A stretch of 64,000 nt of DNA from Lumbricus terrestris (lineage: Eukaryota > Annelida > Clitellata > Crassiclitellata > Lumbricidae), in the NCBI GenBank assembly GCA_949752735.1, contig OX457046.1, positions 30,128,677-30,192,676 on the forward strand. Reading direction: 5' to 3'. The notes beneath the pieces are model-generated. The model was given only the letters and a program-made list of their open reading frames with translations. It was not told the origin of the DNA and did no database searches. Within the stretch, counting starts at the first letter, position 1, and every line of letters begins with the position of its first letter. A program made the position numbers and the translations under genes. Below are positions 63,311 to 64,000 of this stretch, in pieces.

Positions 63311-64000
63311 ATAAATTTTGTTTTCTTTGGCTGTTCATGGTCGTCCCATTCTGTTAGGATTGATAGGTTTTTTTAGGTATGAGCATTTCTACAGACGTTG
63401 CATTGATAGCAATTGAAGTTGTTCAGCATAGGCAATTTTAGAATCAATGCATTATCCCAATGTTCTCAAAAGAAGACCTATTTATAAAAAAATGTTTAAA
63501 TACGTAGTGATTTTACGTTCAAGTGATTACATGGGAATTATCAAATGAATTTTTTTGTATCAAGCGGTGTCTGCATTTGTCAAATGTGATTGTGTGTAGA
63601 ATTATACATAATATTAAAACAGAATGGCTCATAAAATAGAAGGGAACAACACAGGAGTCATAACATTCATGATCTTGTTCACACTTCCTTCTGTAATCTC
63701 TGAAAAGTTGTTAGACTTTAATTAAATGACTCCCTTCAACTGTATTTTTGCAAGAACTTGTAGTCTATTTGAATACTTTGTTGACAATATTGCCGACATT
63801 TTGCATGTCATGCCTGCATGTTTTTGAATTTTTTTAACTTAACATGTTACATTAGCCTGACATTTTAAATGGCTCATTGTGTAAAACTTAGTGATTAAAT
63901 ATTATTCCAGAAACTGCCCATTCATGTCACTTTGTACTTTTAGTAGGTAATCACAGACTGTATGCTGTTTAACTGATGTTGGCAACTATTATTGGCCCAT
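63311..64000. other. Right edge, probable 3' UTR or intergenic
   Basis: AT-rich, no gene. AATAAA-type signals are not clear; ATTAAATATT occurs near 63894. Confidence 0.4.

Overview
This is an intron-rich, AT-rich animal genome segment, with no bacterial or organellar signs. Coding sequence is sparse and intergenic and intronic DNA is full of minisatellites, tRNA-derived SINEs, truncated non-LTR retrotransposons and hAT-type miniature DNA transposons. The protein sequences and the repeat style (SINEs ending in a GCGCTATATAAATG-like LINE tail, frequent TAGGCCTA palindromes) suggest a marine invertebrate, perhaps a non-vertebrate deuterostome; that placement is an inference and the species cannot be named from the sequence.

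Main gene: the minus strand from 37289 down to 7634 carries a complete SMC3 gene, the cohesin ATPase subunit. I could place 31 exons whose frames join without a break into 1207 codons plus stop, from MHIKQ (37275-37289) to the conserved ending DFVEDDTTHG (7634-7705). Walker A, the ESCO acetylation lysines K105/K106, the hinge, the LSGGQ signature and Walker B are all present. Thirty introns follow GT-AG except intron 19, which only works as a U12-type AT-AC intron. In four introns a tandem repeat begins exactly at the 5' splice site, so that copies of the donor are lined up behind the real one. Intron 2 contains 72 near-perfect copies of a 24-bp unit.

Right half: 37.5-39.4 kb holds a long inverted repeat immediately upstream of SMC3, followed by a TATG/CATA hairpin microsatellite, a decayed LINE and a SINE split by a transposon. 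Two related single-ORF genes for ankyrin-repeat/SOCS-box proteins (ASB-like, probable Elongin/Cullin-5 ubiquitin ligase receptors) lie at 42903-43892 (minus) and 61648-62604 (plus), 18 kb apart. Between them are a CR1/L2-like LINE fragment with a YADD reverse transcriptase motif, more SINEs, and at 54.4-58.2 kb a nest of transposons inside transposons that can be dissected by exact 8-bp target-site duplications.

Left end: 1-7.6 kb has a 14-bp minisatellite, GACA and AT microsatellites, a decayed retrotransposon piece, a 388-bp hAT-like element and a TA-flanked inverted-repeat element that seems to supply the SMC3 polyadenylation signal. I see no convincing protein-coding gene there.
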